Part shown: positions 56,048 to 63,774 of the stretch, piece by piece | Numbering within the stretch: position 1 is the stretch's first letter | Layout: each line of letters begins with the position of its first letter | NCBI RefSeq assembly: GCF_018613065.1 | Contig: NZ_JAGGQW010000021.1 | Coordinates: forward strand, 88,251-152,250 | DNA: 64,000 nt | DNA from: Bacillus sp. ISL-7 | Lineage (GTDB): Bacteria > Bacillota > Bacilli > Bacillales_B > DSM-18226 | Direction: 5' to 3' | Program-made: the position numbers and the translations under genes | Notes under the pieces: model-generated | What the model was told of the DNA's origin: nothing | The model's input: only the letters and a program-made list of their open reading frames with translations | The model's database searches: none

Positions 56048-56809
56048 ATGAGTATGAATCTCGAACGAGAGAAAGCGGTACTTACTGGATCTCAATTAAC
56101 TGTTAAGAAGAGCCCGGATCTATCAAAGATTTTGTTTGGTGCTACAGTTATTTCCATGTTGGTCGCCCTTTATTTTATCTTTATCTTTTCTGCTGAAGAA
56201 GTATCGATGGGAGCAGCCCAAAAAATCTTTTATTTTCATGTTAGCTCAGCATGGCTGGCGTTCATGGCATTTTTTGTGACATTTGTCTTCAGTATTTTAT
56301 TCTTAGTCAAACGGAAAAGAATATTTGACACCTATGCTTATATTTCTGCAGAAATCGGTGTGGTCTTTACGATTATTGTCTTAACAACTGGCCCAATTTG
56401 GGCAAAATCATCATGGAATACTTGGTGGGTTTGGGAGCCGCGGTTAATTACAACGTTAATTCTTTTCTTTATCTATATAGCCTACATTATGATTCGTCAA
56501 ATGGATGGAGTATGGGATAAAAAAGCCAGGCTTGCTGCTGTATTTGGAATCATCGGGTTTGCTGATGTTCCAATCGTATTTTTCGCGATTCGCTGGTGGC
56601 AAACAAAGTTTCACCCAATCGTGTTTGGTGAGGGACCTTCCCAAAAAGGTGGAGGTATTGAGAGTTCTATGCTAGTGGCGTTGTTTGTTTCACTTGCAGC
56701 ATTTACCATTCTATATTCATACCTTCTTCATAAAGCAGTTTCTTTTGAAAATATGAAAATTAAAGTAGAGCGCTATAAAGAAAAATTAAGAGAAGAATTG
56801 GAAAAATAG
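56048..56809 (+). CDS. ccmC: Heme-delivery protein CcmC
   Basis: A 253-residue six-helix protein that loads heme on CcmE. The WWD-type motif reads NTWWVWEPRLIT, with Glu-Pro where Asp-Ala is usual, and two flanking histidines are present (FHVSSAW and KFHPIV). ATG 56048 is about 8 nt after GGAGG; a GTG three bases upstream is an alternative. Confidence 0.9.
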   Translation: MSMNLEREKAVLTGSQLTVKKSPDLSKILFGATVISMLVALYFIFIFSAEEVSMGAAQKIFYFHVSSAWLAFMAFFVTFVFSILFLVKRKRIFDTYAYISAEIGVVFTIIVLTTGPIWAKSSWNTWWVWEPRLITTLILFFIYIAYIMIRQMDGVWDKKARLAAVFGIIGFADVPIVFFAIRWWQTKFHPIVFGEGPSQKGGGIESSMLVALFVSLAAFTILYSYLLHKAVSFENMKIKVERYKEKLREELEK

Positions 56810-56821
56810 GAGGAATTTATC

Positions 56822-56953
56822 ATGGGTTTTGAATTTATGTATAGTGCCTATTCTGTTGCATGGGTTGTTATTTTTGGATATATGTTAATACTCGGTAAAA
56901 GACATTCAAAGCTTAAGAAAGAAATTGAATTCTTAAAACAACTAGAAAAATAA
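56822..56953 (+). CDS. ccmD: Small membrane protein CcmD
   Basis: A 43-residue protein (starts MGFEFMYSAYSVAWVV), one helix, then a basic coiled tail (KRHSKLKKEIEFL). This is the size and layout of CcmD, which stabilises the CcmABC-CcmE complex. AGGAGG precedes the ATG, 12 nt after ccmC. Confidence 0.85.
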   Translation: MGFEFMYSAYSVAWVVIFGYMLILGKRHSKLKKEIEFLKQLEK

Positions 56954-56968
56954 CTAGTAGTAATAATT

Positions 56969-56997
56969 AGGCCTGTGAAGCATAAACAGGCCTTTTG
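56969..56997 (+). terminator. Weak hairpin between ccmD and ccmG
   Basis: AGGCCTGT / ACAGGCCT perfect 8-bp stem with a nine-base loop and only TTTT behind it; may be a partial terminator. Confidence 0.5.
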
Positions 56998-57030
56998 CAT
57001 AGAACCTTACTGGTGTCAGGAGGAAATACG

Positions 57031-57540
57031 ATGAACAAGCGGGTCATCAAATTACTCGTATTGATTCTTATTGTTGGTATGTTTGGTTTCTTTGGTTATA
57101 GTTTAGTTACAAAAGGTGAACATACAGATGTTGGTGATAAGGCATATAATTTTTCGTTGCCAAATTTGGATGGAAGTACAACTAAGCTCTCCGATTTTAA
57201 GGGGGAAGTGGTTATTCTGAACTATTTTGCCAGTTGGTGTGCTCCATGTAAAGAGGAGCTGCCAGAGCTAGAATCCTTCCAAAAAGAATATGGTGATCAA
57301 TATCATTTTTTTATGATTAATCGCGGCGAGACAATGGATAAGATTAATAAAGTAACGGAGAAAAATAAAGCCGGAATGAACTATTTATTTGATTATAATG
57401 CAAAGGTTTCTAAAATGTATAATGTGACAGGGCAGCCTGAAACCTTTGTGATTGATAAACAAGGAATAATTAGAGAACATTTTAACGGTCCAGTTACAGA
57501 AATGCAGTTATATAATTGGGCAAAGAAATATGATAACTAA
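57031..57540 (+). CDS. ccmG: Thiol:disulphide oxidoreductase CcmG/ResA-like
   Basis: A 169-residue membrane-anchored thioredoxin: one N-terminal helix (VIKLLVLILIVGMFGFFGYS), then a TlpA-like fold with active site WCAPC and the cis-Pro in TGQPETFVID. It should reduce apocytochrome cysteines. Sequence alone does not separate CcmG from ResA; the position after ccmD favours CcmG. ATG 57031 follows AGGAGG. Confidence 0.85.
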   Translation: MNKRVIKLLVLILIVGMFGFFGYSLVTKGEHTDVGDKAYNFSLPNLDGSTTKLSDFKGEVVILNYFASWCAPCKEELPELESFQKEYGDQYHFFMINRGETMDKINKVTEKNKAGMNYLFDYNAKVSKMYNVTGQPETFVIDKQGIIREHFNGPVTEMQLYNWAKKYDN

Positions 57541-57548
57541 AACTCACA

Positions 57549-57589
57549 AAAAAGGATTGAACCTGATCATAAGGTTCAATCCTTTTTTT
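57549..57589. terminator. Bidirectional terminator after ccmG
   Basis: GGATTGAACCT / AGGTTCAATCC stem with A and T runs on the two sides, between converging genes. Confidence 0.9.
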
Positions 57590-58258
57590 CTAAAATGGTT
57601 TAAAGTGAAATTCTGCGATCACATCAGCCTTGACTGTTATTTGTCCTGGTTCAATTTGTGTGGAGGCAGCTCCTTTCACGAAAGCTCCAGGCTGGTTAAA
57701 AACAGGCTGGACCGTTTTGCCTCCTTCGATAATTAACCTCGGTGTGGGGATTAACGATACATTTAATGTCCCTGCAATGGTTTTAGCCCTTTCAATTGCA
57801 TTATTTACTGCCATAACTAAGACCTGTTTATAAAAAGACTCTTTGTCTTTCACTGTAAATTGGACGTTAGAAACATAGTTCACACCGTTTTGAACAGCGG
57901 TATCCACGACCTTGCCAACGATTGATAAGTCCTCTATTTTTACCTGCAGGATATGGGTTATTTTATAACCACGAAATATTTGTTTCCCTTGGTCATAATC
58001 GTAATCGGATTCAATTCGATAATCGAAGGTCTGTATATTATTTTTGGTAATTCCCAGTGAAATAAGAGAGTCGATTACCTTTGTTACTTCAAGAGAATTC
58101 TGCTGCTGGGCGTTTATTACCTGCTTGCTTTCCGTTATAATTCCTAGGTTTACCGAAGCGGAGTCAGGTTGGATTGCCAATTCTCCTTCACCAGACACTT
58201 TAATTAAATAGTCCTTGGGAGGTAATCCATTTCGATTTAACGGATGGTAATTGTACAC
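57590..58258 (-). CDS. SIMPL domain (DUF541) protein
   Basis: A 222-residue soluble protein with the SIMPL/DUF541 pattern (VSGEGELAIQPDSASVNLGI near the start, AVNNAIERAKTIAG in the middle). No signal peptide is visible, so it seems cytoplasmic. Family function is poorly known. Start behind GGGGGAGAGG. It separates the ccm block from spoIIIA. Confidence 0.85.
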   Translation of the reverse strand: MYNYHPLNRNGLPPKDYLIKVSGEGELAIQPDSASVNLGIITESKQVINAQQQNSLEVTKVIDSLISLGITKNNIQTFDYRIESDYDYDQGKQIFRGYKITHILQVKIEDLSIVGKVVDTAVQNGVNYVSNVQFTVKDKESFYKQVLVMAVNNAIERAKTIAGTLNVSLIPTPRLIIEGGKTVQPVFNQPGAFVKGAASTQIEPGQITVKADVIAEFHFKPF

Positions 58259-58406
58259 TTCCCTCTCCCCCTTTATGTTTATTCTTTCTTTAAAATACGA
58301 CTGACTTCCAAAAATGTTCCGATATTAAAATTTATCCCTTTCTACTTTTCTTATTTTTGTTCTAGCATTCATCTCAGAAAATAGAAAAGAAATGACAGTT
58401 TTGAAA

Positions 58407-58435
58407 GTCATAATGTGACCAAGCAGGCATACATT
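58407..58435 (+). promoter_or_regulatory. Sigma-E-type promoter of the spoIIIA operon
   Basis: CATACATT (58428-58435) equals the sigma-E -10 consensus CATACAnT. TCATAAT (58408-58414), 13 nt upstream, fits the -35 consensus with one mismatch, with a spacer one base shorter than usual. It lies 40 nt before the spoIIIAA start, agreeing with mother-cell expression of this operon in B. subtilis. Confidence 0.7.
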
Positions 58436-58474
58436 TTAAATAATGAGAAAGGCAAATATGAGGAGGTTGCACAC

Positions 58475-59398
58475 GTGGAAACGATCCTAAACTTTTTACC
58501 AAAAAATATAGCCGACCTAATCAGCAAAATCCCTCCTAACCAAAAAGAAGAACTGGAAGAAATCCGCATACGAATTAACCGGCCGATTGAAATGACAATG
58601 AAAGGCGCACCCAGGTTTTTACCGTATATTGTCCAGCCTGATGATGCTTTTCACCTAATGAATAAAATAAGTCATTTCTCCATCTATACCCTCGAAGAGG
58701 AACTTAAGCAAGGATTTATAACTGTTTCCGGGGGCCATCGGATTGGGCTGGCTGGTAAGGTGATCCTTGAGGGTGGAAAGGTCAAGGCGATCAGGGACAT
58801 TTCCTCTTTTAATATTCGGATAGCTAGGGAAAAGGTAGGGATAGCTGAACCAATTATCCCTTATATCTATCAAGGAAATTGGATGCATACGATGGTGATT
58901 GGTCCGCCCCAAACTGGAAAAACAACATTACTGCGTGATATTGCAAGAATTGCATCCTCAGGTTACTTAGCAAGGGGTATACAGGCAATTAAGGTAGGGA
59001 TTGTCGATGAACGAAGTGAAATTGCTGGATGTGTTAATGGGATACCCCAATTGACCTTTGGTGACCGTTTGGATGTGCTAGATGCCTGTCCGAAAGCTGA
59101 AGGAATGATGATGATGATTCGCTCGATGAGTCCAGATATTCTAGTTGTTGATGAAATAGGCCGGAAAGAAGATGCTGAAGCCATCCAAGAGGCTGTTCAT
59201 GCGGGAATAAAGTTAATGATGACCACACATGGGACGAGCATTGAAGAAGTAAGAAATAGACCATCTTTACGGACGATTCTTGATCAAAAAATTTTTCAAC
59301 GTTTTGTTGTACTTAGCAGGGCATCAGGACCGGGAACTATTACTCATATTTTAGATAGAAATGGTAAAGAAATGAATCAAAAAGTGAGAGTGACATAA
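58475..59398 (+). CDS. spoIIIAA: Stage III sporulation ATPase SpoIIIAA
   Basis: A 307-residue secretion-type ATPase of the mother cell-forespore channel. Walker A is GPPQTGKTT, followed by GIVDERSEIAG and a Walker B in DILVVDEIGR. GTG 58475 is 8 nt after AGGAGG and gives the family length; the longer frame from 58415 would start inside the promoter. Confidence 0.95.
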   Translation: METILNFLPKNIADLISKIPPNQKEELEEIRIRINRPIEMTMKGAPRFLPYIVQPDDAFHLMNKISHFSIYTLEEELKQGFITVSGGHRIGLAGKVILEGGKVKAIRDISSFNIRIAREKVGIAEPIIPYIYQGNWMHTMVIGPPQTGKTTLLRDIARIASSGYLARGIQAIKVGIVDERSEIAGCVNGIPQLTFGDRLDVLDACPKAEGMMMMIRSMSPDILVVDEIGRKEDAEAIQEAVHAGIKLMMTTHGTSIEEVRNRPSLRTILDQKIFQRFVVLSRASGPGTITHILDRNGKEMNQKVRVT

Positions 59399-59914
59399 AT
59401 GATTAAGCTTATAGGTGCTGTTTTCATAATTGTCGCAACAACATGGATCGGATTTGAGATTTCCAGACGTTTTAGTGAACGAACAAGGCAGCTCAGGGCA
59501 TTAAGGACTGCACTACAATCACTTGAAGCAGAAATAATGTACGGTCATACGCCATTACATGAAGCAGCCAGAAGGTTAGCAGAACAGCTTTCAAAGCCGC
59601 TTTCAACCTTTTTTGAGTCCTTTTCCAAGAAATTAACGGACACCGAAACAACAGTAAGAGACGCTTGGGAAACGAGTTTAAGAGAAATATGGAATGCTAC
59701 AGCATTAAAGCAGGGAGAATTTGAAATTATGAAGCAATTTGGGGAAACCCTGGGTCGACATGATCGTATGTCCCAGCAAAAACATATCATGCTGACACTA
59801 ACACATCTTGAAAGAGAAGAGGCGGATGCAGTTCAAGCCCAAGCAACATACGAAAAAATGATCAAGAGTCTCGGATTCTTATCAGGATTATTACTGATTA
59901 TTTTATTATTTTAG
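59399..59914 (+). CDS. spoIIIAB: Stage III sporulation protein SpoIIIAB
   Basis: A 171-residue protein with hydrophobic segments at both ends and a helical middle, similar in layout to GspF-type platform proteins. It immediately follows spoIIIAA with no gap. Confidence 0.93.
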   Translation: MIKLIGAVFIIVATTWIGFEISRRFSERTRQLRALRTALQSLEAEIMYGHTPLHEAARRLAEQLSKPLSTFFESFSKKLTDTETTVRDAWETSLREIWNATALKQGEFEIMKQFGETLGRHDRMSQQKHIMLTLTHLEREEADAVQAQATYEKMIKSLGFLSGLLLIILLF

Positions 59915-59925
59915 GGGGAAATGCA

Positions 59926-60129
59926 ATGGGTTTAGAAGTGGATATTATTTTTAAAATTGCTGGTGTGGGAATAGTTGTTGCCTTTTTGCATACCGTTCTT
60001 GATCAGGTGGGGAAAAAAGAATACGCACAGTGGGTAACGTTGTTTGGGTTTATCTATATATTATTTCAGGTAGCATCCATTGTGGATGATCTCTTCCAAA
60101 AAATTAAATCTGTATTTTTATATCAATAG
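59926..60129 (+). CDS. spoIIIAC: Stage III sporulation protein SpoIIIAC
   Basis: A 67-residue two-helix membrane protein (starts MGLEVDIIFKIAGVG) behind AGGGGGAAA. Component of the SpoIIIA-Q channel. Confidence 0.93.
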   Translation: MGLEVDIIFKIAGVGIVVAFLHTVLDQVGKKEYAQWVTLFGFIYILFQVASIVDDLFQKIKSVFLYQ

Positions 60130-60145
60130 AAGGGGGGTCCCTAAG

Positions 60146-60535
60146 ATTGAAATCATAAAAATAGTTGGCATAGCTCTTGTAGCAACCTTTCTAGCTTTAA
60201 TTGTGAAAGAACAAAAGCCCAATTTTGCATTCCTCTTAGTTGTCTTTGTAGGTTGTGTCATTTTCCTTTTTTTGGTGGATAAAATTTATGAAATCATTCA
60301 TATGCTTGAGAAACTGGCAGTGAATGCAAAAGTGAATATGGTTTATATCGAAACGATTTTAAAAATCATTGGAATTGCTTATATTGCTGAATTTGCCGCT
60401 CAGATTACAAAGGATGCTGGTCAGGGAGCACTCTCTTCTAAAATTGAATTAGCTGGAAAAATTATTATCCTTGCTATGGCGATCCCGATTTTAACTGTTT
60501 TGATTGAAACGATAATCAAACTTATTCCTAGTTGA
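60146..60535 (+). CDS. spoIIIAD: Stage III sporulation protein SpoIIIAD (apparent ATT start)
   Basis: A 129-residue membrane protein (EIIKIVGIALVATFLALIVK at the start; INIKDAGQGA-like ITKDAGQGALSSKIELAGK later). The family N-terminus coincides with ATT 60146, 8 nt after AGGGGGG (60131-60137). No ATG, GTG or TTG in frame lies nearby; the in-frame upstream codons fall inside spoIIIAC without a ribosome site. I therefore place the start at the rare ATT codon. Confidence 0.88.
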   Translation: MEIIKIVGIALVATFLALIVKEQKPNFAFLLVVFVGCVIFLFLVDKIYEIIHMLEKLAVNAKVNMVYIETILKIIGIAYIAEFAAQITKDAGQGALSSKIELAGKIIILAMAIPILTVLIETIIKLIPS

Positions 60536-60566
60536 TGACAAACCTGAAAAAGAGGTGTAGATAGAA

Positions 60567-61763
60567 TTGAAGCAGCGATTGCAGTTTATTCCTATTATAG
60601 TTCTTGTATTCTTTTTTTTATCCTTTACAGGTGTACAAGCTGCCGAAGAGACTAAAGACCCCAACCCTCTTTCTCCGCAGGAGTTAGTTGATGCCCAGCT
60701 TAAATCCCTTGATATTACAGAACTCAAACAATTTTGGGAGGACATTACCTATAAATACGGGGGATTTCTTCCTGAAAGTCAAAAGGGGAGCTTGTATGAC
60801 TTCGTAAGCGGCGAGAAGAAATTCTCATTTAAACAATGGGGGTTGGGAATAGTAAAGTTTGCCTTTCAAGAGTTTGTTTCTAACGGGAAATTACTGGGGT
60901 CATTGATCATGCTAACCATCTTTAGTATGTTCCTTCAATCGATGCAGAATGCCTTCGAGAAAAGCGCGATTAGCAAGGTTGCATATTCAATCGTTTATAT
61001 GGTCTTAGTCATAATTGCCCTGAATAGTTTCCATATCGCCATAAGTTATACAAATGAAGCAATCGGATCGATGATCTCTTTTGTGCTAGCACTTGTTCCA
61101 CTGTTACTCGCATTAATTGCAGCCTCTGGCGGTCTTATATCAGCAGCTTTCTTTCATCCGGTGATCTTGTTTTTAATGAATATAAGCGGTTTATTCATGC
61201 AATATATTATCCTGCCTCTCCTGTTTCTAGCCACCTTGTTGAGTATTGTAAGCACGATGTCAGAACAGTATAAAGTGTCACAATTAGCTGCCCTGCTAAG
61301 AAACTGGAGCATTGGGTTAATGGGAATCTTCTTGACGGTGTTTCTAGGTGTTATATCAGTACAAGGAGCATCAGCAGCTGTAACAGATGGTGTTACGATT
61401 AGGACAGCGAAATTTGTAACGGGGAACTTTATACCTGTTATCGGCCGGATGTTTACAGATGCTACAGATACGGTGGTTAGTGCATCTGTCCTATTAAAAA
61501 ATACAGTAGGCATTGCTGGTGTTGGTATCCTGCTTATCATTGTAGCCTTCCCAGCTATTAAAATCTTAATGATTGCCTTTATCTATAAATTCGCTGCCGC
61601 AATCTTGCAGCCATTAGGCGGCGGGCCAATCATTACCTGCTTGGATATTATTAGCAAGAGTGTCATTTATGTATTTGCAGCTTTAGGAATCGTTTCACTG
61701 ATGTTCTTTTTATGTATAACAGTTATAGTTGCGGCAGGAAACCTGACGATGATGATGAGATAG
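60567..61763 (+). CDS. spoIIIAE: Stage III sporulation protein SpoIIIAE
   Basis: A 398-residue polytopic protein with an N-terminal signal-like helix (residue 1-25, ending VQAAEE) and about seven further helices. TTG 60567 follows AGAGGTG. Proposed permease-like part of the channel. Confidence 0.93.
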   Translation: MKQRLQFIPIIVLVFFFLSFTGVQAAEETKDPNPLSPQELVDAQLKSLDITELKQFWEDITYKYGGFLPESQKGSLYDFVSGEKKFSFKQWGLGIVKFAFQEFVSNGKLLGSLIMLTIFSMFLQSMQNAFEKSAISKVAYSIVYMVLVIIALNSFHIAISYTNEAIGSMISFVLALVPLLLALIAASGGLISAAFFHPVILFLMNISGLFMQYIILPLLFLATLLSIVSTMSEQYKVSQLAALLRNWSIGLMGIFLTVFLGVISVQGASAAVTDGVTIRTAKFVTGNFIPVIGRMFTDATDTVVSASVLLKNTVGIAGVGILLIIVAFPAIKILMIAFIYKFAAAILQPLGGGPIITCLDIISKSVIYVFAALGIVSLMFFLCITVIVAAGNLTMMMR

Positions 61764-61774
61764 GGGGGATTCAT

Positions 61775-62404
61775 ATGGAATTTTTAATAGAGTGGGTAAC
61801 GAATATTATTCTCTTTATCTTGTTAGCCACGGTAATTGATATGCTCCTCCCCAATTCAAGTATGCAAAAGTACACAAAAATGGTTACAGGACTCCTTTTA
61901 ATTGCCATTATTCTTACCCCAATTTTTAAATTGATTTCCAAGGATTTTGAATCAGCAATGGGTTCGATCCCTTCATATCAAGCCCCTGGAGAAAAAAATA
62001 TGAAAAATTCAATAGATTTCAAGAAAAAAGAAATACAAGCCCAACAACATGCATATATTTTAGAAGAAATGGCTGTCCAACTGAAAAAGGACGTGAAAGA
62101 GGAGTTGATGGAACAATACGGATTGGAGATAGCAAAAATTGATCTAGCTACAAATGAAGAAAGCGACCAAGCATTCCCAGACAACCTCCAAAAGGTTATG
62201 GTTCTTCTGAAGCAACCAGAAAATGAAGTGAAGACAGTCGAAGCGATCAAACAAGTCGAAATTAACACAGAAACACCTCTTCCATCTAAAAGCTCAACAG
62301 AAGAAGCTGAAAAAATTGCCGCTTTTCTTTCGCAAAAATGGAATGTGACCAAAAAAACAGTTGAAGTTTCGATTGAAGGGGGGATTAATAACCAAAATGA
62401 ATAA
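61775..62404 (+). CDS. spoIIIAF: Stage III sporulation protein SpoIIIAF
   Basis: A 209-residue protein with two N-terminal helices and an extracytoplasmic ring-building-type domain at the C-terminus (AEKIAAFLSQKWN). ATG 61775 follows AGGGGGG. It overlaps spoIIIAG by 8 nt. Confidence 0.92.
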   Translation: MEFLIEWVTNIILFILLATVIDMLLPNSSMQKYTKMVTGLLLIAIILTPIFKLISKDFESAMGSIPSYQAPGEKNMKNSIDFKKKEIQAQQHAYILEEMAVQLKKDVKEELMEQYGLEIAKIDLATNEESDQAFPDNLQKVMVLLKQPENEVKTVEAIKQVEINTETPLPSKSSTEEAEKIAAFLSQKWNVTKKTVEVSIEGGINNQNE

Positions 62405-63047
62405 CAACCAAGGACCATTTTCATGGCTTAAAAAGGTGCTTAAAATAGAAGGTAAATCTGACAAGAAACCAGGGAAATACCAGTATATGCTTGTTGTTCT
62501 ATGTATCGGTGCAGCCTTTATGCTTGTTGGCAATATTGTATTTAAAACAGATTCGAACTCAGCGGATACACCTGTTGCGACGAGTGAAAAAGTAAATTCC
62601 GAAGATGTACCGGCATTTGGTCTAAATAAGGGCTCAAGCAATAAGGCATTGGATAAATATGAAGAAAAATATGAAAATCAGCTTAAGAAAGCCCTTCAGG
62701 AAATGCTAGGGGTTAACGATGTTACAGTTGTTGTCAATATTGATTCCACTGATAAGAAAGTGCTTGAAAAAAATAGGGTTTCCAAATCACAAACGACTGA
62801 AGAAACAGATCGAGAAGGTGGGGAACGGAAAGTTGAGGAAGCCTCAATTGATGAACAACTAGTGATTATCCGTGAGGGTGAAAAAGAGGTTCCGATTGTA
62901 GTAGAAACGAAAAAACCTGTAATTCGCGGTGTCTTAGTAGTTGCGAAAGGCGCAGAGAATATACAAGTGAAAAAGTGGATTGTAGAGGCAGTTACACGCG
63001 CTTTAGATGTACCAAGTCACCGAGTTGCTGTCATGCCTAAAAAATAA
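62397..63047 (+). CDS. spoIIIAG: Stage III sporulation ring protein SpoIIIAG
   Basis: A 216-residue protein with one membrane helix (MLVVLCIGAAFMLVGNIVF) and a ring-forming domain of the FliF/EscJ type (LGVNDVTVVVNID; VVAKGAENIQVKKWIVEAV). It forms the large ring of the feeding-tube channel. ATG 62397 lies inside the end of spoIIIAF behind GAAGGGGGG. Confidence 0.93.
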   Translation: MNNNQGPFSWLKKVLKIEGKSDKKPGKYQYMLVVLCIGAAFMLVGNIVFKTDSNSADTPVATSEKVNSEDVPAFGLNKGSSNKALDKYEEKYENQLKKALQEMLGVNDVTVVVNIDSTDKKVLEKNRVSKSQTTEETDREGGERKVEEASIDEQLVIIREGEKEVPIVVETKKPVIRGVLVVAKGAENIQVKKWIVEAVTRALDVPSHRVAVMPKK

Positions 63048-63062
63048 AAGGGGTGTTTTCCT

Positions 63063-63614
63063 ATGCTATTGAAAAAACAAACAGTTTGGTTATTAACGAT
63101 GTTAAGTTTAGTAGTTGTCTTATCCGTTTATTACATTACCTCTCCGGAACAGAAGAGTAATGATCTAGCTGCTGTTTCGCAAAAAGCGAAAGATCAAAAT
63201 CAGGGTAAAACAAAAACGGAAGCTAAGGATGATAAAACAATTGTATCAACTGTTGCGGGTGATGAAGCGTTTGAAGAATTACGTATGAAGCTCGATGACC
63301 TAAGGAGCGAACAGCGAGAGGATCTAACGACGGAGCTTGCCTCCACAGATATTCCTGCGGTTGAGCGAAGTAAAGTAAAAGATCAAATGGACAAATTGAA
63401 TCAAACGGCCAAACAAGAAGAAATTCTTGAAACGTTAATTAAAACAATGGGCTATGAAGATGCATTAGTAAGAGCAGATGGTGAAAAAGTAAGAGTCACA
63501 GTTAAATCTAAGAAGAAACCTTCAGCAACTGAGGCCAACAAAATCATCTTACAGGTGAAAAAAGAAATTGGAGAAACCAATTATGTAGCAGTAGAATTCC
63601 AACCAATGAAATAA
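63063..63614 (+). CDS. spoIIIAH: Stage III sporulation protein SpoIIIAH
   Basis: A 183-residue protein: one N-terminal helix, a charged linker, then the domain that binds SpoIIQ across the intermembrane space (DALVRADGEKVRVTVKSKK). It is shorter than the 218-residue B. subtilis protein, mainly in the linker. Last gene of the operon. Confidence 0.92.
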   Translation: MLLKKQTVWLLTMLSLVVVLSVYYITSPEQKSNDLAAVSQKAKDQNQGKTKTEAKDDKTIVSTVAGDEAFEELRMKLDDLRSEQREDLTTELASTDIPAVERSKVKDQMDKLNQTAKQEEILETLIKTMGYEDALVRADGEKVRVTVKSKKKPSATEANKIILQVKKEIGETNYVAVEFQPMK

Positions 63615-63652
63615 ATGAATGTAAAAAAGGAAAGTCAACGACTTTCCTTCAG

Positions 63653-63690
63653 ATTGTCGAGAAAGGGCATTTTCTCGGCAATTTTTTATT
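63653..63690 (+). terminator. spoIIIA operon terminator
   Basis: ATTGTCGAGAAA / TTTCTCGGCAAT 12-bp stem with one G-T pair and TTTTTT behind. A smaller hairpin GGAAAGTC / GACTTTCC (63629-63647) lies just upstream. Confidence 0.88.
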
Positions 63691-63729
63691 CTCAGCATTT
63701 AATTATTCATTGTACCTGCTAATGGGCCT

Positions 63730-63774
63730 GTTGATTTCCGCTCTAGGCACTTCGCTTTCCGCAGGCGCTTCAGC
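63730..63774. repeat. Truncated foldback repeat, relative of the element at 11738
   Basis: GTTGATTTCCGCTC, TTCGCTTTCCGCAGGCG and following bases match the left part of the GC-rich Bacillus foldback repeat; the right part is missing and replaced by the insertion sequence. Confidence 0.6.
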
